Part shown: piece after piece, positions 34,624-43,853 of the stretch
How positions within the stretch are numbered: the stretch's first letter is position 1
Layout: the number at the start of each line of letters is the position of its first letter
Source of the DNA: an uncultured Candidatus Competibacteraceae bacterium
GTDB lineage: Bacteria; Pseudomonadota; Gammaproteobacteria; Competibacterales; Competibacteraceae
Length of the DNA: 64,000 nucleotides
Reading direction: 5' to 3'
NCBI GenBank assembly: GCA_903879705.1
Contig: CAIRMO010000036.1
Coordinates: 1 to 64,000 of the forward strand
Position numbers and translations under genes: made by a program
The notes under the pieces: generated by a model
Told to the model about the DNA's origin: nothing
What the model saw: only the letters and a program-made list of their open reading frames with translations
Databases searched by the model: none

Positions 34624-34757
34624 ACCGTCGCCATTATCCCTTTAACATTCAGGTTCTCGATGCCGATTATGGCCAACTGCCGGGTCAAGTCCGTGGTGGT
34701 TTTGTGCGTCCAGTCCTGACGGACATGGGCAATCCGATGGGTCAAGACGGTTGGCAT
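34620..34757 (-). pseudogene. Collapsed TnpB remnant of an IS607 element
   Basis: The 45-residue frame MPTVLTHRIAHVRQDWTHKT continues into TDLTRQLAIIGIENLNVKGIM. This is an internal piece of TnpB: the helix before the RuvC-II strand and the E-[ND]-L-N-V-K-G-M motif with the catalytic Glu. The usual protein has about 400 residues. The N-terminal half, the zinc ribbon and the last RuvC aspartate are absent. It lies directly behind the TnpA gene with a slight overlap, the normal IS607 order. It cannot be an active nuclease. Confidence 0.75.
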
Positions 34758-35320
34758 GACATCGCCTCCAGCGCCCGTTTGGCGCGATCCGCTGCCGCCC
34801 GCTGGCCGTATAACCGGGTACATAAAGACATAAAAACTTCGGTGACATCTAGCACCAGGTCGTCCTGGACTTCGGCAAAGTCGATGACCACCACCGTCCG
34901 GCCTTGTGCGGTTAGTGCGGCTTCAACGTATTCAAAACCAAACCGCATCAACCGGTCGCGGCGTTCCACCACCACTGTGGTCACGGCGGGCGTCCGCAAT
35001 AACCGCATCAAGTCACGCCGGTGGCCGTTAAGGCCGGAACCGATTTCTTTGACCACCTCCGTCACGCACAAGCTATGTTCAGCGGCATACACCGCTAATC
35101 GCGCCACTTGGCGCTCCAGATCGGGTTTCTGGTCGGCGCTGGACACCCGAGCGTACAGCGCCACTCCGCCATCGGTCGCTGTTACGGGGGGATGCACAAT
35201 GATCGTCCCGGTCAGCAATTGTTCGGCAGGAACCGGCAATCGCCCGGTTTTCCACATTTTCCAGGCCGTTTCGTACCGCAAGCCTTGTGATTTTGCCCAG
35301 ACACTGAGTTTCATGCTCAA
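34742..35320 (-). CDS. tnpA: IS607-family serine recombinase TnpA
   Basis: The product has 192 residues. An N-terminal MerR-like DNA-binding region (LSVWAKSQGLRYETAWKMWKTGRL) precedes the serine recombinase domain. The catalytic serine is in ALYARVSSADQKPDLERQV at about residue 59, with conserved arginines in SGLNGHRRDLMRLL and VVERRDRLMRFGFEYVE. These enzymes move IS607 elements through a circular form with little target preference and no terminal inverted repeats. The gene looks intact, while its TnpB partner is deleted to a stub. The element ends cannot be placed by eye. Confidence 0.9.
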   Translation of the reverse strand: MSMKLSVWAKSQGLRYETAWKMWKTGRLPVPAEQLLTGTIIVHPPVTATDGGVALYARVSSADQKPDLERQVARLAVYAAEHSLCVTEVVKEIGSGLNGHRRDLMRLLRTPAVTTVVVERRDRLMRFGFEYVEAALTAQGRTVVVIDFAEVQDDLVLDVTEVFMSLCTRLYGQRAAADRAKRALEAMSCQPS

Positions 35321-35816
35321 TAGATTACGATAAAAAAATCTAACTCACTGGATTATTTTCAATAGTTTCCCTGATGCCAAGTCGCCCTCCTTCTCCCCTT
35401 GAGGAATCTACCCATGCTGATGTCGGGCCAGGATTACCGCAAATCATTGCGGCGCTATCAGCCACAGCTTCGTCCTTAATAAGGCAACGGAAGCGGTGAA
35501 GCTGGAGCGTGCTGCTGAGCGATGAAACCGGCCCGAAACTGCACGGTCAACCGGGTCGTTGTTGCGCGATGGGCTATCAAATGCCTCCCGCCCCGTCCGC
35601 CGTGGGATCAACCCTCATCCCCAACTAATTCAAGGTATACTTTGCTCCATCGGTACGCCCGGCGCTTGACCCTTCCAATAAAGCAGACGCCCGCCATGAC
35701 CCGATCCCCACCAGGCAAGGCCGCGCCGCTTGCGACAGTGCCCACCGGCCCGCCCCGGTCTCAAGCAACCGTCGCCGGGCATGACCTCAACGTCAACAGA
35801 ACACAGGAACCGCAAC
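35321..35816. other. Gene-remnant region between IS607 and glgB
   Basis: The nearly 500 bp hold no complete gene. Seen in it are a short N-terminal remnant (35414-35479) and, in another frame around 35502-35625, the words WSVLLSDETGPKLHGQPGRC before a TAA. The latter resembles the DE-containing core of IS630-type transposases. Both are too short to prove. The glgB leader follows. It reads as a graveyard of insertions. Confidence 0.45.
35414..35479 (+). pseudogene. N-terminal remnant, HpaB/AbfD-like
   Basis: Twenty-one codons, MLMSGQDYRKSLRRYQPQLR and one more, run to TAA with GAGGA eight bases upstream. The opening MLM[ST]G[QE]xYRxSLRRxxP is typical of the 4-hydroxyphenylacetate 3-monooxygenase / 4-hydroxybutyryl-CoA dehydratase family, whose proteins are about 480 residues long. 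Everything after the first 20 residues is missing. The assignment rests on this short stretch only. Confidence 0.35.
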
Positions 35817-38093
35817 GTGACGAGCCCGAAACTCCAACCCGAACTGCAACGCATCACTGAAGCCCGCCACCATGACCCCTTCGCCGTGCTGGGCCGCCAC
35901 CCCCAGGACAAGAAGATAGTGGTTCGCGCCCACCTGCCCTATGCCCAGGAAGTCCACATCGCCGAGGGCAATCTGGCGATGCAGCGCGTCCCCAACACCG
36001 ATTTGTTTGAATGGCAGGGCAAACCCGATCAAGTTCCGGAACGCTACCGGCTGATTTGGCGCGATTCCGATCACCACGAGCATATTTCCTACGATCCTTA
36101 CTGTTTCCCACCGCAGATCGCCGATTTTGACCTGTACCTGTTCGGCGAAGGCAAACACTGGCACGCCTACCGCTTCCTCGGCGCTCATCCGCACCAGGCC
36201 GATGGCGTTGCCGGAGTGCTGTTCGCAGTCTGGGCGCCCAGCGCCGAACGGGTCAGCGTGGTCGGCAGTTTCAACCGCTGGGATGGTCGGGTTCACTCGA
36301 TGCGGGTGCGCGGCGGCAGCGGGGTCTGGGAACTGTTCATCCCCAATCTCTGCCCCGGCGATCTGTACAAGTTTGAACTACGCCATCGCCACAGTGGCGC
36401 GATTCTGCTCAAGTCCGATCCCTACGGTCAGCACTTCGAGTTACGGCCCAGCACCGCCACCATTGTGGCCAAGACCGACAACTACGCTTGGCGCGACGGC
36501 GAGTGGCTGGTGCAGCGCAAAAACACCGATTGGTTGCACGGATCGATGTCGGTTTATGAAGTCCATCTTGGCTCGTGGCGGCGTGGCAACGAAGGCGAGT
36601 TTATGAATTACAGGGACTTGGCTCACCAACTGGTGGAGTATGTCAAGGACCTGGGTTTCAGTCATATCGAATTGTTGCCGATCACCGAACACCCCTACGA
36701 CGCTTCCTGGGGCTACCAGACCACCGGCTACTACGCCCCGACCAGCCGGTTCGGCACCCCCGACGATTTCCGCTATTTCATCGACTATTGCCACCAGCAC
36801 CACGTTGGAGTGATTCTCGACTGGGTGCCCGCCCACTTCCCCAAGGATGCAGCGGGCTTGGCCCGGTTCGACGGCGAGGCGCTGTATGAACACACCGACC
36901 CCCGTAAAGGCGAGCATCTCGATTGGGGTACGCTGATTTTCAACTTTGGCCGCTACGAGGTGAAAAACTTCCTGTTGTCCAGCGCCTTGTACTGGATCGA
37001 GGAATTTCATCTGGACGGGCTGCGAGTCGATGCGGTCGCCTCGATGCTCTATCTCGACTATTCGCGCAAGGAAGGCGAATGGATTCCCAACAAGTACGGC
37101 GGGCGCGAGAATCTCGAGGCCATTGATTTCCTCCGTGAGCTGAATACGGTCGTCCACAGTGAACATCCTGGCGCATTAGTGATCGCTGAAGAATCGACGT
37201 CCTGGCCGCAAGTCACTCGCCCGACTTATCTGGGCGGCCTCGGCTTTAGCATGAAATGGAACATGGGCTGGATGAACGATACCCTGCGCTATATGGCGCA
37301 GAGTACGGTGCATCGCAAATATCACCACGATCTGCTGACCTTCAGCATGTTGTACTGCTTCACCGAGAACTTCATGTTGCCGTTTTCGCATGATGAAGTG
37401 GTGCATGGCAAAGGCTCGATGATCAACAAGATGCCGGGTGATGAGTGGCAACGCTTCGCCAATCTGCGCCTGCTTTATTTGTACATGTTCACCCATCCCG
37501 GCAAAAAACTGCTGTTCATGGGCACTGAATTCGGCCAGGGCACTGAATGGAAAAGCGCCACAACCCTGGACTGGTATGTGCTGGAATACCCTTTACATCA
37601 GGGCATGTTGCAACTGGTCAAGGATTTGAACCGGCTCTATCACGACAGCCCGGAACTGCATCATTACGAATTCGAGTGGCAGGGTTTTTCCTGGATTGAT
37701 TGCCATGACGCAGAGCAATCCATTCTCAGTTACCTGCGCAAGAAGGACGATGATTTTCTGGTGGTGCTGGTCAATTTCACCCCGGTGCCGCGTCATGGTT
37801 ACCGGATTGGGGTGCCGCGGCCAGGTCGCTATACCGAAGTGCTTAATTCCGATTCACACTTTTATGGCGGCAGCGGAGTCGGCAATGGCGGGCTTGATTT
37901 AATCGCCGAAGAACGGCCATGGATGGACCTGCCCTACTCGATCACTATTACCGTGCCGCCACTGGGTGGATTGGTGCTGCGCCCGGATCCGTTGCCAAAA
38001 CTGGCCTTGTCGGACAAAGAAGCCGTATTAATGGAAGACTTGTCCACCCTGACGGCGGAAGAAGCCGAGGACGTGCTGGCGCAACCGGAATAG
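35817..38093 (+). CDS. glgB: 1,4-alpha-glucan branching enzyme
   Basis: The product has 758 residues from GTG 35817, with AGGA nine bases upstream; the frame stays open to 35730. The order is the normal one: an N1 domain, CBM48 ([25 protein letters not shown], about residues 135-160), then the GH13 barrel. The catalytic aspartate is in [17 protein letters not shown], the glutamate in [11 protein letters not shown] and the third acid in [15 protein letters not shown]. The enzyme makes the alpha-1,6 branches of glycogen. No other glg gene is adjacent. A terminator follows at 38127. Remnants of mobile DNA lie directly upstream, so its promoter region may have been rebuilt. Confidence 0.95.
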   Translation: MTSPKLQPELQRITEARHHDPFAVLGRHPQDKKIVVRAHLPYAQEVHIAEGNLAMQRVPNTDLFEWQGKPDQVPERYRLIWRDSDHHEHISYDPYCFPPQIADFDLYLFGEGKHWHAYRFLGAHPHQADGVAGVLFAVWAPSAERVSVVGSFNRWDGRVHSMRVRGGSGVWELFIPNLCPGDLYKFELRHRHSGAILLKSDPYGQHFELRPSTATIVAKTDNYAWRDGEWLVQRKNTDWLHGSMSVYEVHLGSWRRGNEGEFMNYRDLAHQLVEYVKDLGFSHIELLPITEHPYDASWGYQTTGYYAPTSRFGTPDDFRYFIDYCHQHHVGVILDWVPAHFPKDAAGLARFDGEALYEHTDPRKGEHLDWGTLIFNFGRYEVKNFLLSSALYWIEEFHLDGLRVDAVASMLYLDYSRKEGEWIPNKYGGRENLEAIDFLRELNTVVHSEHPGALVIAEESTSWPQVTRPTYLGGLGFSMKWNMGWMNDTLRYMAQSTVHRKYHHDLLTFSMLYCFTENFMLPFSHDEVVHGKGSMINKMPGDEWQRFANLRLLYLYMFTHPGKKLLFMGTEFGQGTEWKSATTLDWYVLEYPLHQGMLQLVKDLNRLYHDSPELHHYEFEWQGFSWIDCHDAEQSILSYLRKKDDDFLVVLVNFTPVPRHGYRIGVPRPGRYTEVLNSDSHFYGGSGVGNGGLDLIAEERPWMDLPYSITITVPPLGGLVLRPDPLPKLALSDKEAVLMEDLSTLTAEEAEDVLAQPE

Positions 38094-38126
38094 CGGACAG
38101 CCGTTGGTAGCAGGATTTATCGATAA

Positions 38127-38160
38127 ATCAGGGCGCGGCAATCCCGCGCCCTGATCATTT
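38127..38160 (+). terminator. Terminator-like hairpin after glgB
   Basis: A perfect 12-bp stem, ATCAGGGCGCGG with CCGCGCCCTGAT, around a five-base loop, followed by a short CATTTT. The stem is very strong; the T tract is short. Confidence 0.75.
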
Positions 38161-38171
38161 TGAGAATTTAA

Positions 38172-38354
38172 AACATAGCCGCCGGCAACAAAGTCGCTAC
38201 CCGCTGGATCGCCTACGGCACTCACCGGGGCGCGTTTATGGGCATCGCGCCCAGAGGTCAAAAACTCGCCATCACCGGTATGCGCTTCCATCGCATTGAG
38301 AATGGCCGCATCCAGGAATCCTGGGATGACTGGGATGCGCTGACGGTGTTATGA
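38172..38354 (+). pseudogene. 5'-truncated SnoaL-like (polyketide cyclase/ester cyclase) remnant
   Basis: The frame of 60 codons before TGA reads NKVATRWIAYGTHRGAFMGI, then APRGQKLAITGMRFHRIENGR and IQESWDDWDALTVL. It matches the C-terminal half of SnoaL-like proteins, with the conserved [VA]xRWxxxGTHxGxFMGIxPxG and EEWDxWD patterns. A TAA precedes it in frame and no start or ribosome binding site is seen. The N-terminal half (about 60 residues) is gone. Confidence 0.65.
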
Positions 38355-38508
38355 AACATGATCGGCGATGTGTTCGAGTCGCTGTCCATGCGCATCTGAT
38401 CTCCAGCCTCCCGTGGTTTGCATCGGCTAAAAAGTTTGTCTACTAATAAAACGCTATGGTTGATGCAACGATGGACGCCCACTGCCATTCAATGAATGGC
38501 AGCGTTGC
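38355..38508. other. Non-coding stretch between the SnoaL remnant and the ACP gene
   Basis: The 154 bp, part of the 415-bp gap behind glgB, hold nothing recognisable. A small inverted repeat GCCATTCA/TGAATGGC at about 38482-38499 sits just behind the ACP gene's stop on its strand and could end its transcript. Confidence 0.4.
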
Positions 38509-38766
38509 TCAGGCCCCAGCCCTGAGTTTGTCGCAGACAAATTCATAAACCTTGCCCAACGTCTCAAAGGTTTCAGCGCTGATTTCGTCATCAGCGATAT
38601 GTAAATCAAACCGTTCTTCCAGGGCGCTGATCAGCGCAACAACCGCCATGGAGTCGAATTCCAGGATGCTCCCCAGCAGCGGGGCGTCCGGGCCGAGTTT
38701 CCCCAGCCGGTCGCCCAGTTGCAGCATTTCGCTGATTAGCTGCCGTACTTCGTCGAACTCGACCAT
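38509..38766 (-). CDS. Acyl carrier protein
   Basis: The product has 85 residues from ATG 38766, with GGAG about ten bases upstream. The carrier fold is clear, with the phosphopantetheine serine in ILEFDSMAVVALISALEERFD at about residue 38 and acidic helices around it. It differs from the fatty-acid AcpP, which has DSLDxVEL. It is a specialised carrier with no synthase or ligase gene beside it. The nearest upstream gene is a TPR-methyltransferase 130 bp away. Its pathway cannot be told from the window. Confidence 0.85.
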   Translation of the reverse strand: MVEFDEVRQLISEMLQLGDRLGKLGPDAPLLGSILEFDSMAVVALISALEERFDLHIADDEISAETFETLGKVYEFVCDKLRAGA

Positions 38767-38896
38767 CGAGATCGTCTCCAAGTGTGAAAAAAGCCTTGCA
38801 CGACGCCGGTGCGGGCCATCCGCCGTCATCTGCGCCCAAAGAGCGCCAAGATAACGGCGGCGGCGGACGGAATCCAGCAGTTCATGCGAGGCACTC

Positions 38897-40261
38897 TTAG
38901 CCGTTGGCCAGCGCCGGTTTGTGCGCTGTAGCCAACAGCCCAGCGACCGGCCGTTCGCTTTCCATCCGTGGCGTAACCTGCGTCAGGGTCACCAGCGTCA
39001 AACCGGCATCGCTCAGCGTCTGGCGCAGATAGACCTGGGAATGCCGGTAACGACCGCTGAGTTCGAGGCTGAAACTGGTCGAGGTTTCGGCGTCAGCCAT
39101 TTCCTCCACCGTAAACGCCAGCCAGCCGCCAGGTCGCAAAGCGGCGGCGGCGACGGCAAACAGTGGTCGCAGATCGCCGAAATACACCAGAGTGTCGGCG
39201 GATACGATCAAATCGCAGCTTGCCGGACGTTCCGCCAAAAATGCAGTCAGTTCGGCCACCACCAGTTCATCGTAACCGCCCCGCACTCGCGCCTTGTCGA
39301 CCATCCCCGGCGACAGATCAACGCCGATCAGCCGACGGGCATAGGGGCGCAACAGCGGTCCGCACAGTCCCGTACCGCACCCGGCGTCCAGCACCTCCAG
39401 CGCCCCATTGGGCGACCCCAGCGCAGTAGCGATGGCCTCGGCCAGCAACTCCGGTGCCCGATAGCCCAGACGGTGCAGATGCCGGTCAAAATCCCCGGCC
39501 ATCTCGTCAAACATCGTCTGAACATAACCATCCGTTGCCCGCCCCGGCACATCGCGTCCCGAACTGGCCGCCAGCATGTGCTGAGCGGCCGCATCGTCCG
39601 GGTTCCGCTCCAGCCAGCGCTGGAACAGCGCGGCAGCGTCTTCACGACGGTTCAGCTTGTAAAAGAGCAGGCTCAGCGCCTTGTATGCTCGCGCATGGTC
39701 GGGTTGCAGGCGCACGGTTTCCTGATAGGCCGCCATCGCGCCAACATGATCGCCCTGCGCCAGCAACGCCGTACCCAGATTGAAATGCCCCTCTGCCAGT
39801 CCGGGGGCCAGCGAGGTAGCCTGCCGGCAAGCGGCGATGGCTTCCTCAATTTGGCCAAGCTGGGTCAGGATCACGCCGAGGTTGCCGTAAGCGCCAACAT
39901 GAGCGGGAGAAAGTTCGATGGTCCGGCGGTAAGCGTCTGCCGCCTCTTCAGGTTGCTTCAGCGCCGTCAGGACATTGCCCAGATTATTCCAGGCGTCGGC
40001 GTACTGTGGATTCAGTTCAAGCGCCCGGCGGATGAGATCGGCAGCCGGTTCGTGCTGGTCACGCTGCGCCGCCAGCACCCCGAGAAAATGCAGGGCTTCG
40101 ACCTGCTGCGGATTGCGCTGCAACACTTGCCGGTATAGCGCTTCCGCCTCGGTAAGCTGACCCCGTTGCTGGGCGTGAATAGCTTGTTGCAGCCACTCAG
40201 CCCGTTGTTCCGCGCTGGGGCCGGCCCCACTGGCCAGCGCCCTACGCTGTTTGCGGTTCAT
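38897..40261 (-). CDS. TPR-repeat protein with C-terminal SAM methyltransferase domain
   Basis: The product has 454 residues. A basic start MNRKQRRALASG is followed by about six TPR units (residues about 20-225, for example AEALYRQVLQRNPQQVEALHFLGVLAA split over two helices). A class I methyltransferase follows from about residue 260, with motif I LEVLDAGCGTGLCGPLL, then IGVDLSPGMVDKARVR and LIVSADTLVYFGDL. Fusions of this type methylate unknown small molecules or proteins. Its start overlaps the end of the preceding gene (40242-40928) by 20 bases, so it is coupled to the gene next to clpV. Confidence 0.85.
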   Translation of the reverse strand: MNRKQRRALASGAGPSAEQRAEWLQQAIHAQQRGQLTEAEALYRQVLQRNPQQVEALHFLGVLAAQRDQHEPAADLIRRALELNPQYADAWNNLGNVLTALKQPEEAADAYRRTIELSPAHVGAYGNLGVILTQLGQIEEAIAACRQATSLAPGLAEGHFNLGTALLAQGDHVGAMAAYQETVRLQPDHARAYKALSLLFYKLNRREDAAALFQRWLERNPDDAAAQHMLAASSGRDVPGRATDGYVQTMFDEMAGDFDRHLHRLGYRAPELLAEAIATALGSPNGALEVLDAGCGTGLCGPLLRPYARRLIGVDLSPGMVDKARVRGGYDELVVAELTAFLAERPASCDLIVSADTLVYFGDLRPLFAVAAAALRPGGWLAFTVEEMADAETSTSFSLELSGRYRHSQVYLRQTLSDAGLTLVTLTQVTPRMESERPVAGLLATAHKPALANG

Positions 40262-40928
40262 CAGTGGCTTCCAGCGGAAGGGTTGGCGGACGATGCTCGC
40301 GCTGCAATCGGAACGGCAAACTGCGCCCAGCCGCTCTCAGCCAGCGTAACAGTAGTGAATCGCCGGTAAATTCGATGATCCAGTAGCGCCGGTCTGGTTC
40401 TTCGACTCCTTCCCAGTGCGACCATAATTCCTGCCCATGTAACTCCCACACCCCGGACGCCGTTTCCGTCTGGTCCACCGCCGCCCACTGAAAATTGCCT
40501 CCTGCATCAAACTCCAGGGATTCGCTGGCCGAACTCCAGCGCCCAATCAATTCGCCGGAGGTCGGCAGGCGCAACAGATCTTCCAGCGGATCCCGACAGC
40601 CCAGCAATGGCCTGTGCATCGGCCGCGGTGGCGGTGGCAACGGCGGTTGAGCCGGCACCGGTGGCACTCGCGGGGTCCGGCGCTCGGGCAATGTCCGCAG
40701 GTCGTAGGCCAGATAATGCTCGGCCATGACCTGACCTAAGCGGTGCCCGTCATATTTCCAAATCTGCCCGTCCGGTTCACGCCAACCCAGGTAGCGACCG
40801 AATCGATCATATAAATACTCGCCCTGGAAAAAGCCGGCATAGTCGCCCGTCCACTTGAAAACCGGGATCGCAATCTCGCTACTCTCCGGGTCATCGCCCG
40901 CTTTACCGAATCCACTCGGGATCATCAT
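40242..40928 (-). CDS. Unknown protein beside the T6SS cluster
   Basis: The product has 228 residues from ATG 40928, with GGAG eight bases upstream; the frame stays open to 40979. I do not recognise the family. The N-terminal part (FKWTGDYAGFFQGEYLYDRF, then GRYLGWREPDGQIWKYDGH) looks like a small beta domain that repeats G-x-Y-x-G-x and D-G. A proline-rich linker (RTPRVPPVPAQPPLPPPPRP) lies at about residues 95-115. The C-terminal part (LIGRWSSASESLEFDAGGNF and later YWIIEFTGDSLLLRW) resembles a lipocalin-like barrel. It begins 32 bp behind clpV on the same strand, where HSI-I-type clusters carry vgrG. It could be a T6SS accessory or cargo protein, by position only. Confidence 0.6.
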   Translation of the reverse strand: MMIPSGFGKAGDDPESSEIAIPVFKWTGDYAGFFQGEYLYDRFGRYLGWREPDGQIWKYDGHRLGQVMAEHYLAYDLRTLPERRTPRVPPVPAQPPLPPPPRPMHRPLLGCRDPLEDLLRLPTSGELIGRWSSASESLEFDAGGNFQWAAVDQTETASGVWELHGQELWSHWEGVEEPDRRYWIIEFTGDSLLLRWLRAAGRSLPFRLQREHRPPTLPLEATDEPQTA

Positions 40929-40959
40929 GATTTTATCTCCGCTGATCTCGTGCCGCCGT

Positions 40960-43653
40960 TCACTCAAACCCGTAGGCAAATTCGCCGTCCCGCACCGACA
41001 GTTGCACCCGCACCACCGGTTTGCCTTCCACTATCCGGGCCAAAAATTCCTGGCTGATCGCCGGCAGCACGGTATTGGTCAGAATCGCGTCCACCATCCG
41101 CCCGCCGCTTTCCAGTTCGGTGCAACGGCTAACGATTAGCTTGACCACCTCGTCGTCGTAGCTGAACGGAATCTTGTGATTGTCGAGCATCCGCTTTGCG
41201 ATCCGGCGCAGTTGCAGGCGGACGATGTCGCCGAGCATCTCGTCGCTAAGCGGGTAGTAGGGAATGGTCACCAATCGGCCTAACAACGCCGGCGGAAACA
41301 CTTTCAGCAACGGCTCGCGCAGTGCCTTGCCCAGGCCATCGACCTCCGGCAGCAGCTCCGGGTCTTTGCACATGCCCATGATCAGATCAGTGCCAACATT
41401 GGTGGTCAGCAAAATCAAGGTGTTCTTGAAGTTGATCGGCCGGCCTTCGCCATCCTCCATCCAGCCCTTGTCGAACACCTGGAAGAAAATCTCATGCACG
41501 TCATGGTGCGCTTTCTCGACTTCATCCAGCAGCACCACGCTGTAAGGGCGCCGCCGCACCGCCTCAGTCAGCACCCCGCCTTCGCCATAACCGACATAGC
41601 CGGGGGGCGCGCCTTTCAGCGTCGAAACGGTGTGCGCTTCCTGGAACTCGCTCATATTGATAGTGATGACATTCTGCTCGCCGCCATACAGCGCCTCGGC
41701 CAGCGCCAGCGCGGTCTCGGTCTTGCCCACCCCGGACGGACCCGCCAGCATGAACACCCCAATGGGCTTGTTGGGATTATCGAGCGCGGCGCGGGAGGTT
41801 TGAATCCGCCGGGCGATCAGGTCCAGAGCGTGGCGCTGACCGATGATCCGCCGGTTGAGAATGTCGGCGAGACTCAGCACCGTTTCGATTTCGTTCTTGA
41901 CCATCCGCCCAACCGGAATGCCAGTCCAGTCAGCCACCACCGAAGCGACCGCCTGGGCGTCCACACTGGGCAGAATCAGCGGCGACTCGCCTTGCAGGGT
42001 GTGCAATTGCGCCAGCAATTCCTTGAGTTCCATCAGCCGGGTTTGCCGTTCCGGATCGGCTTCGGCATCGACCGCGATCTCAGCCGGGTCCACCTTGCCA
42101 CCGTCGCCGCGCAATTTGGCCCGCAGCGCCAGAATCCGATCCACCAAGCCTTTTTCTTTCTGCCAACGGGCGTCCAGTTGCGCCAAGCGCGTCTCCTCGA
42201 TCTGCAACTTCTCGCTGGCGTCAGCCTGGCGCTGGGTGGTTTCGATGCCAATGGCGGTTTCGCGGGCGATGATCTCCAGTTCAACCTGCAACCCTTCAAT
42301 CCGGCGGCGGCAGTCTTCCACCTCAGCCGGCACCGCATGGAGGCTAATCGCGACTCTGGCGCTGGCGGTATCGAGCAGGCTGACCGCTTTATCTGGCAAC
42401 TGCCGGGCCGGAATGTAGCGGTGCGACAACTTGACCGCCGCCTCCAGCGCCTCATCGAGAATCTGCACCCGATGATGTTTTTCCATGGTGGAGGCCATGC
42501 CGCGCATCATCAGGATGGTCTTTTCTTCGCTCGGCTCGCCGATCTGCACCACCTGGAAACGGCGGGTCAGGGCCGGGTCTTTTTCGATGTGCTTTTTGTA
42601 TTCCGTCCAGGTTGTGGCGGCGATAGTGCGGAGTTTGCCCCGGGCCAGCGCCGGCTTGAGCAGATTGGCGGCATCGCCGGTGCCCGCCGCGCCGCCCGCA
42701 CCGACCAAGGTATGCGCCTCGTCGATGAATAGAATGATCGGCTTGGGCGAGGACTGCACCTCGTCGATCACTTGCCGCAGCCGATTCTCGAACTCGCCTT
42801 TCATGCTGGCCCCGGCCTGAAGCAAGCCCACGTCCAGCACCCGCAGGGTCACGTCTTTCAACGGCGGCGGCACCTCGCCGGCGGCGATGCGCTGAGCGAA
42901 GCCTTCCACCACCGCCGTTTTACCGACCCCGGCCTCGCCGGTCAGGATCGGATTGTTCTGGCGGCGACGCATCAGAATGTCGATGATCTGGCGGATTTCC
43001 TCATCGCGCCCGACGATCGGATCGAGTTCACCTTTGCGCGCCCGCTCGGTCAAATCCACGGAAAAGCGCTGCAACGCTTCCTGTTTGCCCATTTGCGCCG
43101 GAGCCAGCGCATCGCTGGCCTCGCCGGGAGCTGCGCCACCGCCCACTTGCGAACCGTCGGTCGAACGCAGCCCATTTTCCGGGGAAGCGGCGATGATGTC
43201 GCCGAACCGCTGCATCAGATCATCCAGCTTGATCCGGTCGAACTCGCGGGAAATAGCGAGCAGCGCATTGCGCAAGTCCGGGGTTTTCAACACCCCGACC
43301 AGCAGATGACCGGTGCGAACCTGCGAATCATTGAATAGCAACGTCGCGTAGACCCAGCCTTCTTTCACCGCTGCATCGACGTGAGCCGACAGATCGGAAA
43401 TGGAGGTTGCACCGCGCGGCAGGCGATCCAGCGCCTCAGTGAAATCCTTGGCCAATCGGGACGGATTCAGGCTGAAATGCTGAATCGCCCGGTGCAAATC
43501 TGAATCCGGCAATTGCAGAATCTGGTGCAGCCAATGCACCAGTTCGACATAGGGATTGCCCCGTAACTTGCAGAAAACGGTGGCGCTTTCGATGGCTTTG
43601 TAGCCGAGACTGTTCAGCTTTCCAAACAAGGCGACGCGACTGATTTCGGCCAT
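40960..43653 (-). CDS. tssH: Type VI secretion AAA+ ATPase ClpV
   Basis: The product has 897 residues. A Clp N-terminal domain (about 1-150, binds the TssC helix) leads into AAA-1 with Walker A GEAGVGKTAVVEG at about 233 and DEAHTLVGAGG. A coiled-coil middle domain follows at about 420-540, then AAA-2 with GPSGVGKTETALALAEALYGG at about 635 and VVLLDEVEKAHHDV. ClpV takes apart the contracted TssB/TssC sheath for re-use. GGGAG lies eight bases before the ATG. A gap of 220 bp filled with repeats separates it from tssG. Confidence 0.95.
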   Translation of the reverse strand: MAEISRVALFGKLNSLGYKAIESATVFCKLRGNPYVELVHWLHQILQLPDSDLHRAIQHFSLNPSRLAKDFTEALDRLPRGATSISDLSAHVDAAVKEGWVYATLLFNDSQVRTGHLLVGVLKTPDLRNALLAISREFDRIKLDDLMQRFGDIIAASPENGLRSTDGSQVGGGAAPGEASDALAPAQMGKQEALQRFSVDLTERARKGELDPIVGRDEEIRQIIDILMRRRQNNPILTGEAGVGKTAVVEGFAQRIAAGEVPPPLKDVTLRVLDVGLLQAGASMKGEFENRLRQVIDEVQSSPKPIILFIDEAHTLVGAGGAAGTGDAANLLKPALARGKLRTIAATTWTEYKKHIEKDPALTRRFQVVQIGEPSEEKTILMMRGMASTMEKHHRVQILDEALEAAVKLSHRYIPARQLPDKAVSLLDTASARVAISLHAVPAEVEDCRRRIEGLQVELEIIARETAIGIETTQRQADASEKLQIEETRLAQLDARWQKEKGLVDRILALRAKLRGDGGKVDPAEIAVDAEADPERQTRLMELKELLAQLHTLQGESPLILPSVDAQAVASVVADWTGIPVGRMVKNEIETVLSLADILNRRIIGQRHALDLIARRIQTSRAALDNPNKPIGVFMLAGPSGVGKTETALALAEALYGGEQNVITINMSEFQEAHTVSTLKGAPPGYVGYGEGGVLTEAVRRRPYSVVLLDEVEKAHHDVHEIFFQVFDKGWMEDGEGRPINFKNTLILLTTNVGTDLIMGMCKDPELLPEVDGLGKALREPLLKVFPPALLGRLVTIPYYPLSDEMLGDIVRLQLRRIAKRMLDNHKIPFSYDDEVVKLIVSRCTELESGGRMVDAILTNTVLPAISQEFLARIVEGKPVVRVQLSVRDGEFAYGFE

Positions 43654-43673
43654 GATGCGGACTCCCGAAATGA

Positions 43674-43701
43674 GGTTAAAGGGGAAAGGTTAAAGGTTAA
43701 A
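43674..43701. repeat. Heptamer array upstream of clpV
   Basis: Units GGTTAAA, GGGGAAA, GGTTAAA and GGTTAAA lie 21 bp upstream of the clpV start. It has the same family sequence as the arrays at gene ends elsewhere in the window. Confidence 0.75.
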
Positions 43702-43775
43702 ACTCAGGGGGGCCGTGGTTCTTTAGGCGATTTTCTGAAAAGACTATCCGCAAAGGGTTCGGTCATTTTCTGGTT

Positions 43776-43803
43776 CGTCATACCCGCATACGCGGGAATG
43801 ACG
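43776..43803. repeat. Half copy of the palindromic repeat, copy D
   Basis: CGTCATACCCGC-ATAC-GCGGGAATGACG is a single hairpin, equal to the two outer arms of the full repeat with the inner part missing. It lies between tssG and clpV. Confidence 0.75.
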
Positions 43804-43853
43804 GAAAGCAAAGCCGGGGCGTTATTGGTCTGGCATTTTCTTTGTCGAAAGTC

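Noticed and set aside
35522-35860. 112-codon plus frame overlapping the glgB start
   Set aside because: It has no domain, overlaps glgB in another frame and starts inside remnant DNA.
41494-42732. Plus-strand frame of 412 codons over clpV
   Set aside because: clpV has complete AAA+ motifs on the minus strand; the shadow is His/Gln/Arg-rich without a domain.
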